Assembly: GCF_008327825.1 (NCBI RefSeq) | Contig: NZ_AP019827.1 | Location: 620,001 to 684,000, forward strand | Length of the DNA stretch: 64,000 bases | Source: Leptotrichia shahii | Lineage (GTDB): Bacteria; Fusobacteriota; Fusobacteriia; Fusobacteriales; Leptotrichiaceae | Reading direction: 5' to 3' | Part shown: piece after piece, positions 63,232 through 64,000 of the stretch | How the letters are laid out: each line of letters begins with the position of its first letter | How positions within the stretch are numbered: the stretch's first letter is position 1 | The notes under the pieces: model-generated | The model's input: the letters and a program-made list of their open reading frames with translations, nothing else | Database searches by the model: none | What the model was told of the DNA's origin: nothing | Position numbers and translations under genes: made by a program

Positions 63232-64000
63232 ATGTTATTAAATGTGTATAATCGATATAATGTAATTTTTGAAAAGGGAAAAGGAACATACATCTACGAC
63301 AATGAAGGGAATGAGTATTTAGATTTTGTGTCGGGAATTTCTGTAAATTGCCTGGGACATGCAAGTCCTGTGATTACAAAGGCTTTGATAGAGCAAAGTC
63401 AAAAATTGGTACATATTTCTAATTTGTATTACAGTCAGCCACAGTTGGATTTGGCAAAAAAACTTACGGATAATAGTGAAATGGAGAGAGTTTTTTTCAC
63501 AAATAGCGGAACCGAAGCAATTGAGTTGGCATTAAAGATTGCTAGAAAATACGGGAATAATTTGTCATGTGATGAAAATGGGAATAAAATCACTGATAAA
63601 ACAGAAATAATTTATATGAAAGATTCGTTTCACGGCAGAAGTACTGGAGCATTGGCAGTCACTGGTCAGCCTAAGTACCAAAAACCGTTTAAACCATTGA
63701 TGAAAAATGTTACTGAATGTAATTTTAATGATGTTCAAGATTTAAAAGCGAAAGTGAGCGAAAAAACTGCTGCCATTATCTTGGAGCCAATTCAGGGAGA
63801 AAGTGGACTTGAGAGTGCTACACCTGAATTTATCGGAACTATAAAAGAATTGAGTGAAAAATATGATACGCTTGTGATTTTTGATGAAATTCAATGTGGA
63901 ATGGGAAGAACTGGAAAATTGTTCGCTTACGAGAATTTTGATTTAGTGCCAGATGTAATTACGATTGCAAAATCTCTTGGTGGCGGAGTTCCAATCGGAG
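63232..64000 (+). CDS. argD: Acetylornithine aminotransferase, 5' part
   Basis: It begins with ATG at 63232 after AAGAAGTGATAAG and runs off the right edge. Visible class III aminotransferase motifs are YLDFVSGISVNCLGHASP, FFTNSGTEAIELALKIARK, SFHGRSTGALAVTGQPKY and VIFDEIQCGMGRTGKLFAYE. The PLP-binding Lys is in ITIAKSLGGGVPIG, just before the edge. It converts N-acetylglutamate semialdehyde to N-acetylornithine. About 256 of some 400 residues are visible. Confidence 0.95.
   Translation, partial: MLLNVYNRYNVIFEKGKGTYIYDNEGNEYLDFVSGISVNCLGHASPVITKALIEQSQKLVHISNLYYSQPQLDLAKKLTDNSEMERVFFTNSGTEAIELALKIARKYGNNLSCDENGNKITDKTEIIYMKDSFHGRSTGALAVTGQPKYQKPFKPLMKNVTECNFNDVQDLKAKVSEKTAAIILEPIQGESGLESATPEFIGTIKELSEKYDTLVIFDEIQCGMGRTGKLFAYENFDLVPDVITIAKSLGGGVPIG

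Overview
The window reads as chromosomal DNA of a very AT-rich diderm, most likely Leptotrichia or a close relative in the Fusobacteriota. This is inference from content. Low-GC, Firmicute-like proteins (LacG, FruA, RapZ, a long SRP RNA with an Alu domain) sit beside outer-membrane hardware (autotransporter beta-barrel, secretin, heptose-phosphate kinase). About 60 features are supported. No tRNA, rRNA or CRISPR array was seen. I estimated no statistics; every call comes from reading motifs, frames and repeats.

Left third (1-21.4 kb): the end of a lactose PTS permease gene, 6-phospho-beta-galactosidase and a LacI-type regulator. Then comes an island bounded by two same-orientation IS630-family copies (3885-4820, frameshifted; 8330-9264, decayed). 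It holds a cluster of small exported proteins and two broken genes. Next are the fructose operon fruK-fruA (minus strand), a lipoprotein autotransporter with a degenerate subtilase domain, a zinc alcohol dehydrogenase whose expected ATG is AGG, and two tandem mgtE Mg2+ transporter genes behind a leader with a possible leader peptide and attenuator.

Middle (21.5-47.5 kb): a membrane J-domain protein pair, an AhpF/TrxB-like reductase, rapZ, uvrC, an ABC nucleoside-type importer (ATPase and two permeases), methyltransferase, DUF2716, uvrA, a SWIM-SNF2 helicase, SRP RNA, a GNAT-CDF fusion, a DUF389 protein, rpmF, fabH and fabD.

Right (47.7-64 kb): a type IV pilus / type II secretion-like locus. 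It has a major pilin, a peptidase-only prepilin peptidase, three pseudopilins, a GspL/PilMN-like protein, a PilO-like protein and a compact secretin. Two sugar kinases (hldE kinase domain, ROK fructokinase) follow, then the PilC/GspF platform protein. No assembly ATPase lies in the window. The window ends with argCJBD, preceded by a short ORF with Arg codons and a terminator/antiterminator arrangement that looks like classical attenuation.

Two families of about 100-110 bp interspersed repeats are scattered in the intergenic spaces. One has 17-bp terminal inverted repeats and a central palindrome. The other has ends like those of the IS630 element and is probably its non-autonomous derivative. 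With the two candidate attenuators (mgtE, argC), they are the signals least explained by ordinary annotation.
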